Below, piece after piece: positions 21,669 through 32,696 of a stretch of DNA of 64,000 nucleotides. A program made the translations under genes and the position numbers. How positions within the stretch are numbered: position 1 is the first letter of the stretch; every line of letters begins with the position of its first letter. The stretch covers positions 10,981,929 through 11,045,928 of the forward strand of contig CM068541.1 in NCBI GenBank assembly GCA_035048495.1, in the 5' to 3' direction. The notes beneath the pieces were generated by a model that made no database searches, was not told where the DNA came from, and saw nothing but the letters and a program-made list of their open reading frames with translations. Origin of the DNA: Euptelea pleiosperma (taxonomy: Eukaryota > Streptophyta > Magnoliopsida > Ranunculales > Eupteleaceae).

Positions 21669-22500
21669 CTATACATGCTCAAAGAAAGTGACATCAGGAC
21701 ACACAAAGAACAGAAAAGAAAAAGGGTCAAAACAACGATAACCCTTCTGAGTAGGAGAGTATCCGAGAAACACACACTTAATGGCGTGTGGGTCTAGTTT
21801 ATCACTACCCGGACGAAGACGTTGAACAAAGTAGACACAGCGAAAAACACGTGGTGGAAGAGGAAATAGAGAACGACCTAGAAATAGAACGAGGAATGGA
21901 GATTGACCATCAAGAACAGACATAGGCATGCGGTTGATGAGATAGCGCGTTGTAATAACTGCATCACTCCAAAACGATTTATGAACATTTATTTCAAACA
22001 AGAGAACACGAACCACCTCAAGTAAATGACGATTCTTCCGTTCAACCACCCCATTTTGTTGAGGTGTATGTGAACTAGAAGTTTGATGGATAATAATACC
22101 ATGAAATTCTAAAAATGAACGAAATGGTGAAGAGTCATATTCTCTAGCATTATCTGAACGAAAATTTTGAATTTGCACAAGAGTTTGAATTTCAGCATGA
22201 AACAATTTAAAAATAGAGAATAAAGGATATTTCATTAAATATAACCATGTCATTCTTGAAAAATCATCTACAAAAGTAACAAAATATCGAAACCCATTGC
22301 GAGATAGAACTCGGATGGGCCCCCACACATCTCAATGAACTAAAGTAAAAGGTTTAATAACTCAAGGAAAAACTCTAGAAAGAATGGAAACTCTATTATG
22401 TTTCCCTAACTGGCAGGACTCACGCTCTAAACTAGACACCTCACTCAACGAAGGAACCATGATCTTGAAAGAATGCAATGACGGATGACCAAGCCGACAA
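21669..22500 (-). pseudogene. Copia integrase remnant (copia-2)
   Basis: From right: CRLGHPSLHSFKI, ESCQLGKHNR (first Cys of the CX2C pair is Arg), stop-DVWGPIRVLSRNGFRYFV (first Asp), RSDNAREY (second Asp) and QQNGVVERKNRH (catalytic Glu kept), then CVFLGYSPTQKGYRC. The DDE core is open for 219 codons (21669-22328). Stops lie only in the N-terminal part, so this is the best-kept integrase in the window. Confidence 0.85.
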
Positions 22501-22502
22501 TA

Positions 22503-23530
22503 CTAGTGACGCAGTGTAAGGGAAGTCATCTGAAACGCAGTAGTCTTCCCCTCACCATCAAAATAGTAGAGGCCACCAGACTCACGCACTCCACCAATCC
22601 TCTTCTTCCTCTTGAGATCCTGAAAAACACAATATGAAGGATAAAAGGTCACTGAGCAATCCAACAATCTAGTAATAGTGAGTTTACTAACAGACATAAG
22701 ACTGAATGAAAATTTAAGAACATACAAGACAGAAGATAAAGGTAAAGACTGACTAAGAGGGGCTTGACCTATAGCACACTTTTGAAGTTGTGTCATCGGC
22801 TAAGGTAATATACTCTGAGAAGAAGAAGACGAAGAAGAAGTTTACTGGATGAAAGAAAGCACACATGCAGTCCCAGTCATGTGATTTGAGGTTCCAGAAT
22901 CAATGACCCAAGGAGAGGAAGACCCAGAAACTTGGGAAGCAAGACATGCAATAGCAAGAGTAGCAGTATTGGAGGATGAAGCACCAGTTGAGCACGAACT
23001 GGCACATATTTCGGTCGAAGGCCAGAGAGAAAACGTGCAACGTCAAAGTCCTCACTTTGTCTACGTTGCTTCTCGAGATCTGAAGTGAGAGGTTGGTAGA
23101 CATTTAGTTCATTCTAGATATTCTGGAGAGGAATAATATTCTGCAAGAGGCTTCTCACCCTGCTGCAAGGAAAAATACTCTTCAAGCAACTGATAAGTCC
23201 GGGTGATGTTATTCTCACCAGAATACATCCTCCCAACATGCTCCCAAACCTCCTTTGCACTATTCAAAAACATCAGATTGATGCTGATTTTAGGATCCAT
23301 TCTATTCCACAACTAGGTCATGATCTAGGCATTCTCTTGTACCCACTCCGAATAATTACTGGCGTCATATTTGGGCTGATTTTCACGCAAATATTTCAAT
23401 TTTCCATAGGCCGTAAAAAACACTTCAACAGACATGGCCCAAGGAACATAATTACTTCTGTTGAGTTTGATAGAAGTCATCTGGACATTAAAACATCACC
23501 AGACACCACGATACTAGATTTGTTCTCCAT
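22503..23530 (-). pseudogene. Copia gag, protease and pre-integrase remnant (copia-2)
   Basis: ATG at 23528-23530 (MENKSSIVVSGDVLMSR). Gag landmarks MWNRMDPKISINLMFLNSAK and MYSGENNITRTYQLLEEYFS lie at 23180-23312. The protease motif IDSGTSNHMTG is near 22866-22898 with DSG intact. The pre-integrase part RESGGLYYFDGEGK ends at 22503. No CCHC knuckle could be read between gag and protease, so it may be deleted. Confidence 0.8.
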
Positions 23531-24126
23531 TATTACCACAAAAAATCACCACTGAACCCATAGAAACACAAACCAAACGCGATAGGTGCAAATCACCTTC
23601 TCACTAGATTCAGACATCTGAGAACAACTCCTTTCACGATTTTCCACTGGAGAAAATCCCACGGGGGACCTGCGGCACACTCAGGGGAGGTCCTGGGCAA
23701 GTGCGGTTCATGGTTCTCCCTCTATCTAAGCCCAGCGATTTGCACAGAAAAGGCTTTGGGCAAATACAGAAGGGTCCAGAAAAGAATCTCTCACCTCTTA
23801 TATCAACAGAATGCACAGAGAACAAATCTCACCTATTTACACCTTGCGATTTACTCTGGGAGCACTTTTCTCAGCTTCGATCTTCACTAGGGATAAAACT
23901 TGCACACATCACATAGAATAAACCACACGGAGACCACGTTCTTCATTACTCTTGCATAATGGTCTCTTCACATCACAAACACCATGGGGTTTCACACACG
24001 AACCCTAAAACGAAATCTAGGGTTGCACAGGCAAACCCTTGATTTTAATATTTCACCACAGATAAAGAAGAGAAAAAAAAAAGATTGGAGAAGAATATGA
24101 AACCCTAAATCAGTACAGAACCAGTA

Positions 24127-24136
24127 TCTGATACCA
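24127..24136 (-). other. Primer-binding site (copia-2)
   Basis: TCTGATACCA on the plus strand, the complement of TGGTATCAGA, directly abutting the 5' LTR at 24137. Confidence 0.85.
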
Positions 24137-24316
24137 TGTTAGATATTTAGGGTTTCATATAGAAGAGAGAGAGAGAGAGAGAAGAATTAGGGAAGAGAGG
24201 AGATGACGTCTTAAGCAAAATGGCCTAGACGTGTTCCCCTATTTATATATTGAACCACTTAAAACATAAAAGAACATGTAATGACAATTATACCCCCATA
24301 TATAAAACCCCTGACA
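24137..24316 (-). repeat. 5' LTR of copia-2
   Basis: 180 bp starting TGTTAGATATTTAGGG on the plus strand. The distal end (24300-24316) departs from the 3' LTR and the usual terminal AATATCTAACA is absent, so the outer edge was set from the GAAAC flank. Confidence 0.8.
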
Positions 24317-24483
24317 GAAACAAACACCAAAAACACTCTAGATATACATCTAGGTGAAAACAAACTTCAAACAACAGATCTCTAAAGCTTTGAGTCTGTC
24401 AAAGCCTTAGGATTTGTTAACTAACCTGAGAAATATGAAGAAGAAGAATGAATAGATGAGAATGAAGAAAGAGGATCAGAAGT

Positions 24484-24495
24484 GCTCCGATACCA
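24484..24495 (-). other. Primer-binding site (copia-8)
   Basis: GCTCCGATACCA on the plus strand, the complement of TGGTATCGGAGC. One base differs from the usual TGGTATCAGAGC. It abuts the LTR at 24496. Confidence 0.75.
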
Positions 24496-24702
24496 TGTGA
24501 AATAAATGAATCTAGGGTTAGAGAGGAGAAGAAAGAGAGAGAGAGAGACAAACTAGGGTTGTTCGGCCTCCTCATTGATATATATACCATTCACTTAAGT
24601 GGTGTGGGTCCACTTACATAAATAAAACATATGGGCCCAATACTCTACAAAAAGCCCATCTACACGACATAAACATAACAAAATAAACTAAGAACTCTAA
24701 CA
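24496..24702 (-). repeat. 5' LTR of copia-8
   Basis: 207 bp, plus strand TGTGAAATAAATG to AGAACTCTAACA. It shares CGGCCTCCTCAT and CACTTAAG with the split LTR at 50064/52727, which places copia-8 and copia-9 in one family. No partner LTR is present on the left. Confidence 0.75.
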
Positions 24703-25090
24703 AAGAACATGCGACGGGAAAGAATATGCATACATACTGCAATAAAATGGACTCTAATAGAATGTGTCAAACATGTAAGAAACAGACGATGCATCATTCA
24801 CCTCATGCAACAAGTTTCTGCCCTCGCTCGACATGTAGAATATCCGCTTTATTCTTGAAGGCAGTGTTGGAACTGAAGAGCATTCCTATCCAAAACAATC
24901 CAACAGTAAAATGAAGGAGCAAAACTATCTATCCTAGCAATGCCACAACATGAATCAGTAAATTACTAGAAATCGAAAACTAACCAAATATGGTGTCTAA
25001 TTAATGATCTATTCACCTCAGCAAGAAAACTAATAAATCTTTAATGATTAATTGTAGAAAGGTAGCAACAACTTGAAATATATATATATA
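24703..25090. other. No gene seen
   Basis: AT-rich DNA right of the copia-8 LTR. The short frame at 24726-24914 is not recognised. Confidence 0.4.
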
Positions 25091-25486
25091 GGGTCAGGAT
25101 CGGGGGACAACTATTTCATACAACGTTTCTGACAACAATTTTGGTATACCCATATGGAAGGTGAATCAATGGCTGAATTTTGGTGAAGATGATCTCCTCA
25201 CCATATAGATCACCCCTACAAAAAATCAGCATATTCTGAAATTTCTAACGTCATCAACTGTGGTTTTCAAGTTAACGATAAAAATAAACGATCCATAATT
25301 CTTCAACTTGTAAACCAGTCTACGAATATCGGAATGATTTGAATTTTTGTGAGGATGATCTCCTCACCATAGAGACCGTCCTCGCCATAAATCATCCCAT
25401 TCCAATACTTCGAATTTATAAATTTGCCTGTGACAATTTTTGTTGTCAAAAACGTTGTATGAAATAGTTGTCCCCCGATCCTGATC
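25091..25486. mobile_element. MITE with about 45-bp inverted ends
   Basis: The left end TCAGGATCGGGGGACAACTA continues through CATACAACGTTTCTGACAAC. The right end is its reverse complement, with few changes, ending AGTTGTCCCCCGATCCTGA. The 0.4-kb interior has two related GATGATCTCCTCACCATA phrases and is non-coding. It sits at the end of a TA-repeat, which hides the target duplication. Confidence 0.8.
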
Positions 25487-26658
25487 ACCAATCTAAAAAG
25501 GAATTGTCAATTTGAAAATCGGGTTCAGTGTCGAATTTCTCCACCATCTGTTCTTCACTTGGAAGTTTAAAATTTCAGGTAAAACATTTTAGAAAAAATT
25601 ACATACCATCCATCGCTCATGAGGATATTTTCATTGAGGGGTTATTCTGTGATTCTAAGTATCTTTGTTGGCTCTTTGTTAAGTTGGTCATCAAGAGGAA
25701 TTTAACCTTTTATCAAGCTGTTTGTAGCTTCCACTTCTATATAGGTTGGATCACAATGAATAAATCTCAGATTTCTCCCAAAAGCCCTTTGTTTCTCTCC
25801 TACCATGACATAGTATCAGAAAACAAGAGTTCCGATGATCAAAGAACATCGTCCAAACTTATTTTTGACTACCAACATTCCAAATAAGGATTTTGATTCA
25901 TTATACCCTGGTCCCACAAAAATATTATGCATTATCGTTTTCACATCAATATACGTTAAACGTTTTGGAGTCCGACTTTCAGATATTTGTGTTCCAAAAA
26001 TTTTGTGGGTATGGTGACCACAGAAAAGATTTCTAAGAAGGGAATGAGTCAAAATGTGTAGATCTAGAAAATTTTTATGGACATTCACAGGTAAGAATCA
26101 TTTCTAGAAAACTTTTCTAAGGGCTACCCTACGAGACCTAAGTTTAAAATATTTTCATAGGCGTTTTAGGAATATTACAAATTGAGAATCCCTGACATTT
26201 TTTCACTTTCTTGTATTCCGAAAGGATAAGCCTTTCAAACCAGGAATTCAAAGATCAGATACAAGAACTGGACAGACATGAAGTCAACAAAACATGACCC
26301 AATTGAATCCACGATAAACAAAAGTGTCCTGGATCTTTAGATCCCACGGGGATTATGATGCAGTCAGCTTTTAAAGAATATATCCCCTTTTTCAAGTATT
26401 AGACTGAGAAGGCATCAGATGCATTGGAACAACAGCTAATTCTACGCTTCAACAAGATCCTATTTTTAGGACTCGCAGCAGTTTAATAAAAAGATACACC
26501 ATGAAACTCATGAATTATAGTGCATTGTTTCTACTAGATTCTAATTATCATGCATTTTTTTTTTGTGATATCCAAAGTGTGAATGTATTAAAGTGAAAAG
26601 GAATGCACAAGAGATGCTCAAGTTCTTTTCTTCTATTCATTTGATGAACCCCAGTATC
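25487..26658. other. No recognised gene
   Basis: A 119-codon plus frame (25528-25887) is open but shows no known motif, and a minus frame overlaps it (25816-26088). Both are treated as unproven. The rest is AT-rich. Confidence 0.35.
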
Positions 26659-26778
26659 TATTAAACAAACCATTTACCCCGAAAGATCGACCTGTTGGGG
26701 AGAGGCGAAACAATGATGTATACCAATGGGTCGTCGGGCCAACACAACACGTGCGTGGAAACACACTATCCGCTAACA
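26659..26778 (-). repeat. 3' LTR of TRIM
   Basis: Contains AAAGATCGACCTGTTGGGGA and ends CTATCCGCTAACA, i.e. TGTTAGCGGATAG on the element strand. Confidence 0.85.
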
Positions 26779-26840
26779 CGCCCCCTCAGTGGGAATACAC
26801 TCCGCTGGAGACTTGAACCCGTGACCTCCCAGGCCTTAAG

Positions 26841-26852
26841 GCTCTGATATCA
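26841..26852 (-). other. Primer-binding site of TRIM
   Basis: GCTCTGATATCA on the plus strand, the complement of TGATATCAGAGC. It has one change from the initiator-Met consensus and continues with a tRNA-like GGTTCAAGTC box at about 26810-26820. Confidence 0.75.
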
Positions 26853-26972
26853 TATTAAACCAACCATTTACCCCAAAAGATCGACCTGTTGGGGAAAGGC
26901 GAAACAACTATGTATACCAACGGGCCGTCGGGACAACACAACACATGCGAGGGAACACACTATCCGCTAACA
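26853..26972 (-). repeat. 5' LTR of TRIM
   Basis: The same 120-bp unit as 26659-26778, including AAAGATCGACCTGTTGGGGA and CTATCCGCTAACA. Confidence 0.85.
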
Positions 26973-28334
26973 GTATCTACATTTGCCATCTGCTCCAGGT
27001 CAAGTTTGATAACTCTTCGACCTGGAAAAATAACTCTTCTTACTTATCAAAAAAAAAGTTTGATAACTCTTCTTCCTGCAGCTAAAGGTGTTTGAGCAAC
27101 ATTAGCATACATAATAAAATAAAATAAAAAGTTGTTTCAATAATTTTATTATTCTCTTGCGGTTAAATATATTTAAGTATAGAAGGAAATTATGGTCTGG
27201 TGAACCCATTGTTAAGAACAGCAATTATTTGGAGGTAATGGATGAAGGGAACACTGTGATTTATGAGACAGCAAAATAAACCTTGGTCAAGCTGATTTGG
27301 GTAAGTCCATTCAACGGAAAGGGCAAAATTATAGTGAATTATGATGTGCAGGCAGGAACTCACACAGAAAGTCAAGACAAAGGTTGTGGCACAAACTGAA
27401 ATATCTGATGTGTAGGCATGAACTTATAGTGAATTATGTTTTTACGGATTGAGGGAAACTCCAAAAGGGCCAACAAGAAATCAGGTGGCCTACTGGAAAT
27501 CTTTTTCTTCCTTGGTAGAGCATCCTCTTTCTCGGTTTACTGTAATAATTATATTGCATTCTGATATTGGTAAAATGGCCTTATATGCTTGATAAATAAC
27601 CAAGTTCATCTTCTCTTTTATGGAGTGTGGCCTTCATAATTTAACTTATAATAATAAACTTGTGTCTTCACTCGATTGAAAGAAATAGCTGTTCCAGAAA
27701 ATAATATTACTAGAGAAAGACACTCGTCTCAACACTAAGACTTTGAGATAAAGTATCAACTTATCCAAAATAAAATAATTTCTCCTCTACCATACCTTAT
27801 CTACACGTGGCATAGCTCCAGTAGCTGGATGAGATATTTCATTTTGACCACGTATTATAGTTCCATCCTGAAATTAAATTGCACACAATCAAAGGATCTA
27901 AAATAGAAGTATTCCTTAATAAATAATTAAAGACAACGTCAGCGTAAGGGATTGAACAGTTGTTGCAAGTACGATAATAGATTTAAAATATGTTCCATAA
28001 AATATTCATCTATAAGCACACATAAAATTATCTAAAATAAGTGAAGCTCGAGGAACTGAATGAAAGGATATTAGGATGAATGGCAACCAATTTGGAAAGA
28101 AAATACAATTTCATTGACTTCAAAGTTCCGCTATGTACAGTAAAGAGTTCCAGATGAAGGACGCAACATCTTGATAAAGGAAGTTAACATATAAATAAGC
28201 TCTCTTATAAATGAAAATCCACACCAAATAGAAGTCGCAATGTTTCAATAAATGCAGGGTTGAATACATAAATAAGATTAAGATACTATCCCATCCCATG
28301 ATGATAAAATTTCTCATATATTGCCACAAGCATT
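26973..28334. other. No gene seen
   Basis: AT-rich non-coding DNA. A short direct repeat, GTTTGATAACTCTTC, occurs at 27003 and 27058. Nothing else is supported. Confidence 0.4.
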
Positions 28335-30287
28335 GTTTGAAAAGGTGTTTTGAGGCTACGCCTCAAGGTGAGGCGCCCAAAAAAAGCCTTGAGGCTATAG
28401 CCTCAAGGTTCATTTTTGAGGCTTAAGCTTCAGTTCAGTGAGGCTTAAGCCTCAATTTACATATTATTTAACAAAACCGTGACCCTTTCTTTTTCAATTT
28501 TTCCACTCTTTTTTCCCGAAATACCCACCCCAATATTCTTGTATGTTAAAAACAACCTAAAAGGTCTTCAATTTGTTACGTAAAACCCTTTAATCTAGGA
28601 GAAACACTAAATCTAAGCTTTCATCCCTAGTTTTTCCCATTTGCAAGAAATTCTCAGAGAAATCAAATCTCATCGGATTTTGATTCCTTCACTTCCTACG
28701 ATTTTCTTGTGAGGAACCTCACTGTGGGTACCATATTTTTCGGTACATCGGGATCATGACATGTGTCCACCGTGGGATGCACACCATGCCTCACGAACCA
28801 CAACTCACGAGAGACATCTTATGACCAGCTCTCTCCTAGGAAAGAGCTCACGGCCCGCATTTACCCGGGAGCCCTCCAACAGAGGTATACCAGACGGTCA
28901 GGGAAGCCATCGAGTATCCATCATACACAGGTAGTTGCTGCATGGAGCAGATGACAAACACTCGGTAGACACTTAAGCCTGTTAGTCAGTTGATCCTACC
29001 TAACAGCTAAGCTTGCAAGGCAAATAAAAAAGGCCCCAAGCGAAGGACCTCAACATAGCGGCGTACATACATATGGGTAAACGAACGGTCACACCTAACG
29101 GGTACACCCAATAGCCCAAGAAAAGCCAGACGGCAGCCTAGAGAGGCTGCCGACAAGCAAGATGAGATGTTGTCGCCTACCCCAAATAGGCAATCATTCA
29201 TCAAGCAGACTCCAATCGCAAGAGGAAAGTTGTCGGCCTTCAAAGCCAGCACGCAATAATGGCATGAACCTAACGGAATTGACGAGAAGACAAAGGAAAA
29301 GGATCTTTCTACCATGAGTGATCCCTAAAATCGCACCAATGGGGAACAAGATTCCCCTACCCAGAGAAAAAGCATATAAATAGAACAACCTCCTTTCTAA
29401 AAAAGGAGGAGAGATCACAAATTGAGAAATCCAATCAACAACCTAAGAAAGAAGATTTCACACATTTCTTCCCTTCTGGCTTTGTTCTTCTTCTTTTATA
29501 AGTGGTCCGCCATTGAGGCACACTCACTGCTTGAGCATCGGAGTGTCTTTGGCAAGTACACCACACACCCTGGGGGAGTTCTTCAAGCGCCAGAGTTTCT
29601 CAGTTAGCAAGTTCCAACAAGCTTCCAACAGCCAGGTCCAATTCAACAGTAAACTTGACCTCCATATTGGGGGAGATCCTTGGCTAGAGCCTGAAGAAGA
29701 TGATGGGTAGAAGACCTCAGTCAGATTTAGTAGGAAATTGACCATCTGATTCTCATCGATTTGCGATTCCGGTTCCACGAGGATCATGCGAGTAGGATTT
29801 GGTATTTTGCTCCCTTACTCACCAAACTCAAGCAAAAAATCAAAGCATTGGAGAGTCTTTGAGGTATGTGACTAAATTTTAGATTTTTGCCTTATTTTTT
29901 TATAAATACGTGTAAAATATTATTTTTTCCTTTCATTGATGGTTTATTTTTGTCATTTTTTTTTATGATATGATTGAAAATGGTAAGAGAGGTTTCTAAA
30001 AAGCGACGAGCGGTGGTAGACAATGGACTTAGCTTATTAACTACTTAGATTTGGTAATTTAGTTATGTGATTTAAAATTTTTAAGATTTGATATCAGCAT
30101 TCAACTCGAGTCCCAACAGTCTCACTCTTAAGGTAAAAGCTATAGCCTCAGTTACTTTTAAGCTTATTAAGTTATTTTTTCACATGGTATGTTGTTTTTT
30201 ATTTTTGTAAAATAGATTATATTTTTTTAGAATTTTTTAAGCTTTTTTCTTTAAAGAGGCTTACGCCTCACCTTTTTTAAGCAAACC
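28335..30287. mobile_element. Inverted-end element rich in GCCTCA palindromes, split by a solo LTR
   Basis: The left end GTTTGAAAAGGTG is followed by GAGGCTACGCCTCAAGGTGA and GAGGCTATAGCCTCAAGG. The right end reads GAGGCTTACGCCTCACC, then TTTTTTAAGCAAAC. The ends are inverted relative to each other. Without the 1.1-kb nested LTR it is about 0.86 kb, AT-rich inside and non-coding. It has the same plan as other elements here: palindromic subterminal words and AAGGTTT-like ends. Exact borders and target duplication are not clear. Confidence 0.55.
28723..29817 (+). repeat. Solo gypsy-type LTR with CTCAC duplication
   Basis: Starts TGTGGGTACCATATTTTTCG after CTCAC (28718-28722). CTCAC recurs at 29818-29822, and the interrupted host element then resumes. 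A TATA box (CATATAAATAG, near 29371) is followed by GAGCATCGGAGTGTCTTTGG, a phrase shared with the LTRs at 33272 and 34770. The 1095-bp length suits Tat/Athila-like gypsy LTRs. No internal region is attached, so it is the product of LTR-LTR recombination. The 3' terminus (CCCTTA) is not the usual CA. Confidence 0.7.
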
Positions 30288-30325
30288 GCCTCAGTTCTCG
30301 AACTAACCTTTTTAGACCTTAGCCA

Positions 30326-30430
30326 CATGTCCACGATTTCCTCTCTTATCACCCAGCTCGGCACTATGTTCAACATGAAAGATCTTCATTACTTCTTGGG
30401 CATGGGCATAAATCAAAGAAAACTGGCGAT
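30326..30430 (+). pseudogene. Copia reverse transcriptase scrap
   Basis: Reads ISSLITQLGTMFNMKDLHYF, then LGMGI. This is the block after the YVDD site in copia reverse transcriptases (MKDLGxLxYFLGIEV) with a short deletion. About 35 codons remain and no LTR is nearby. Confidence 0.6.
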
Positions 30431-30504
30431 GGCAAGCTAAAAGCCCAATAGTTTCGAGTGTTTATTTATAAATTTTCTTGCTATATGAGAATGAATTCGA
30501 TTAT

Positions 30505-30516
30505 ATATCACACACG

Positions 30517-30567
<51 letters not shown>

Positions 30568-30580
30568 GTGGGTGTGTGCA
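30505..30580 (+). repeat. (TA)n(TG)n microsatellite
   Basis: A TA run flows into a TG run of more than ten units, then mixed TG/CG/GG units. Confidence 0.9.
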
Positions 30581-30719
30581 GATGAGTTAAGGGCTGATTT
30601 TTAGTGATGATATTCTTAACATGGATATCAACCTCACAAAAAATCAGCCCATTCCAACATTTGTAGCCTTATGAAAAGTGGACTACAAGTTGAAAATTTT
30701 TGGAACGTCCATTAATTTA

Positions 30720-31440
30720 GGTCCATATTTGATAGCGCTAGAAATTGCTGATTAATAGTATATTTTGACATACTATCACAAAATATACCAAAAGAAATAT
30801 CCAGTTTCACACAAATTCACAGGGGCTGAAATGAAACATTATGGACTTTCCATTTCCACAAAAAAAATTAAAATTTTTGTTTTTAATAATATATATATTT
30901 ATAAAATAATTAATAATCATTACATATAATTTTCTGATAATTATTATATGTGAATTCCAATGGCTATAATCCAGTTTTTGTAATTAAAAAGTAAAAAAAA
31001 ATTAAAATTTGGAAAAAGAGAAGACTTTTTTTCTGTGTCCATATGGTTAAAAGAGAAGACTTGTAGGTTGATCCATATGGTTATGACCTCAGGTTGTAGT
31101 ATAGTTATTCTTTTCACTTTTATGTACTTAAATTACATGATTAAGAAAATCTAGTGTCAGATACCTACGTCAATATGTACTGAATGCTATGGAACTTATT
31201 TTTCTTAGTCCAAATAGTGTCTGTTGTAGACTTGTATTATGATTAGTTAAGAATGTGTTTTCATGCTTATTTTAACATTTCTTAAAGTTTAAGTGCATAT
31301 TTCAAAAACTTTTCTGCAATTTTCGTAATAATTACATAACTTCCAAAACCTTTCCAATGTTTCCACACGGATCGAAATATTTCCATTTCCAAGCTAACCA
31401 AAATATACACCTAAATCTAAATCTAAATCATTGCTAATTA
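30720..31440. mobile_element. Relic related to the 20523-21632 insertion
   Basis: Shares the TTTCCACACNGRTCG and GAAATATTTCCATTTCC-type phrases and general order with the right half of 20523-21632. Clear ends were not found. The rest is AT-rich and non-coding. Confidence 0.35.
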
Positions 31441-31791
31441 CAAAACTTAAGGTAAAGAGAAGGGTACCCATCTTAGTTCACTCCCCTACAAAAGCCAAAA
31501 ATACAGCTACAAGTTTAATAATCTTCTCAAACAAAGATCTTCTAAAAAAAAGCCTATTAGTAATCAAAAGGTCCCTTGTAAAGGGTTTGAGTATGGTTAT
31601 GAATAATGACACATTGGAACTTTATATAGTTGAGTTAGGTTTTCAAACTCCTTAACTCAATGTGACCAAGGGAGAATTTCTACATGAAAACTCTATCTAG
31701 AACATACGACGTGAATAGGGTCTATCCTACTGTCATCAAAGCCTTACCAGTAGACTTCATAATGCACCGAGAGTTCCTTACTCAATAATAT

Positions 31792-32406
31792 TGATGTCAA
31801 ATTCGTGCCCCAATCAACTGTAGACAACTCCAAAAGGCACACCACGGTAGCATCATGGCAGCACCACATGGCAACATGTCAACACAATGAAGCAAAACCA
31901 GACACCACGTGGAAAGCCAAAGATGTGTTAGTAGCAGTCAATGCCGTGACAAAGGGCTTCGATAAACCGTGCTAAGAACCAGATGTCAAATTCATGAAAC
32001 TTTGTAAGTTGGCGAGCAAAGAGGAGGAACCAATAAAGTGGAACAGCTGGGATGGCACCCACCCCCGCCTATTATGAAGGAATAGAAGTCTAGGGTGCCA
32101 TTGAAGGGCGTTCTCGTCTTGCCTGGCCCACCAAGGCAACTACCCCCTCCTTAGGGATCTATAAATAGTAAATTTTTTGTCATACTACGCACTCACTATA
32201 ACCCTCCTCTCCCCTTTTAGCAAGTGTAAATAGCACCAAAGGGCCAAAATCTAAGTTCAAGGAACTGCCAAAGCCACCTCGTAACCCTATATTTCTAGTC
32301 ATCTATTTGTACTAGCACCACCTCAGTAATAAATTACTCTCCTTTCTTTTTGTTCGACGAGTAAAGTACTCTTTGTTTCTCTCGTTTGCCTTATCAACTT
32401 ACATCA
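31792..32406 (+). repeat. Candidate solo LTR
   Basis: Bounded by TGATGT and ACATCA, with a TATA box (ATCTATAAATAG) near 32158 and CT-rich leader-like sequence after it. The layout is that of a gypsy LTR of about 0.6 kb. The flanking pentamers AATAT and ACCAA do not match, so the call rests on ends and promoter only. Confidence 0.4.
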
Positions 32407-32696
32407 ACCAATAACATAGGAAATCTAATACCAGTAACATTTCTATAACGGGGATGTCCCCATCAGGGGACAAAAAGGGGACGGTCTACTGTCCCCGTAT
32501 CAATACATATGCATGTGCTTGGGGTGGGACCCACAATTTGATAGGTTCACCTACGATATCACTATGACAAAAGCCAACTAGATTGATGACATAACCATCG
32601 GAACTGTAGACTTGTTTTCTACATTTTCCAACTATCTAAAAAAATACAACAAATGGTCTAGAAAAGTAGAGAAAAGTTAAAAGATTTCTTAGTTTG

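Larger units (their letters stand above)
17716..24316 (-). mobile_element. Ty1/copia retrotransposon, complete with nested inserts (copia-2)
   Basis: LTRs at 17716-17912 (3') and 24137-24316 (5'), the primer-site complement beside the 5' LTR and the purine-tract complement beside the 3' LTR. GAAAC flanks both sides (17711-17715 and 24317-24321), a candidate 5-bp target duplication. The outer edge of the 5' LTR is diverged, so that boundary is less sure. Without the two nested inserts (19084-19809 and 20523-21632) the element is about 4.8 kb. All domains are present in order but broken by stops and frameshifts. The active site reads YVDG. Confidence 0.85.
16320..24702 (-). mobile_element. Copia element (copia-8), truncated and split by copia-2
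   Basis: Visible parts are the gag gene (16320-17161), its leader (17162-17710), and, beyond the inserted copia-2, the rest of the leader, the primer site and the 5' LTR (24322-24702). Protease, integrase, reverse transcriptase and the 3' LTR are missing on the left, where the element stops near 16320. The leader pieces join at the GAAAC duplication of copia-2. Its leader is related in sequence to that of copia-2, so the two belong to related lineages. The insertion order is clear: copia-8 first, copia-2 later. Confidence 0.8.
26659..26972 (-). mobile_element. TRIM (terminal-repeat retrotransposon in miniature), complete
   Basis: A 314-bp element with 120-bp direct terminal repeats (26659-26778 and 26853-26972) and a perfect 5-bp target duplication, GTATC (26654-26658 and 26973-26977). 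Between the repeats lie only 74 bp: the primer-site complement touching the right LTR and the purine-tract complement CGCCCCCTCAG touching the left one. It cannot code for protein and must have been mobilised by enzymes of another LTR element. The LTRs differ at roughly a dozen positions. Confidence 0.85.

Noticed and set aside
25528..25887. 119-codon plus frame as a gene
   Set aside because: No recognisable domain, antisense frame equally long, no splice or promoter support.
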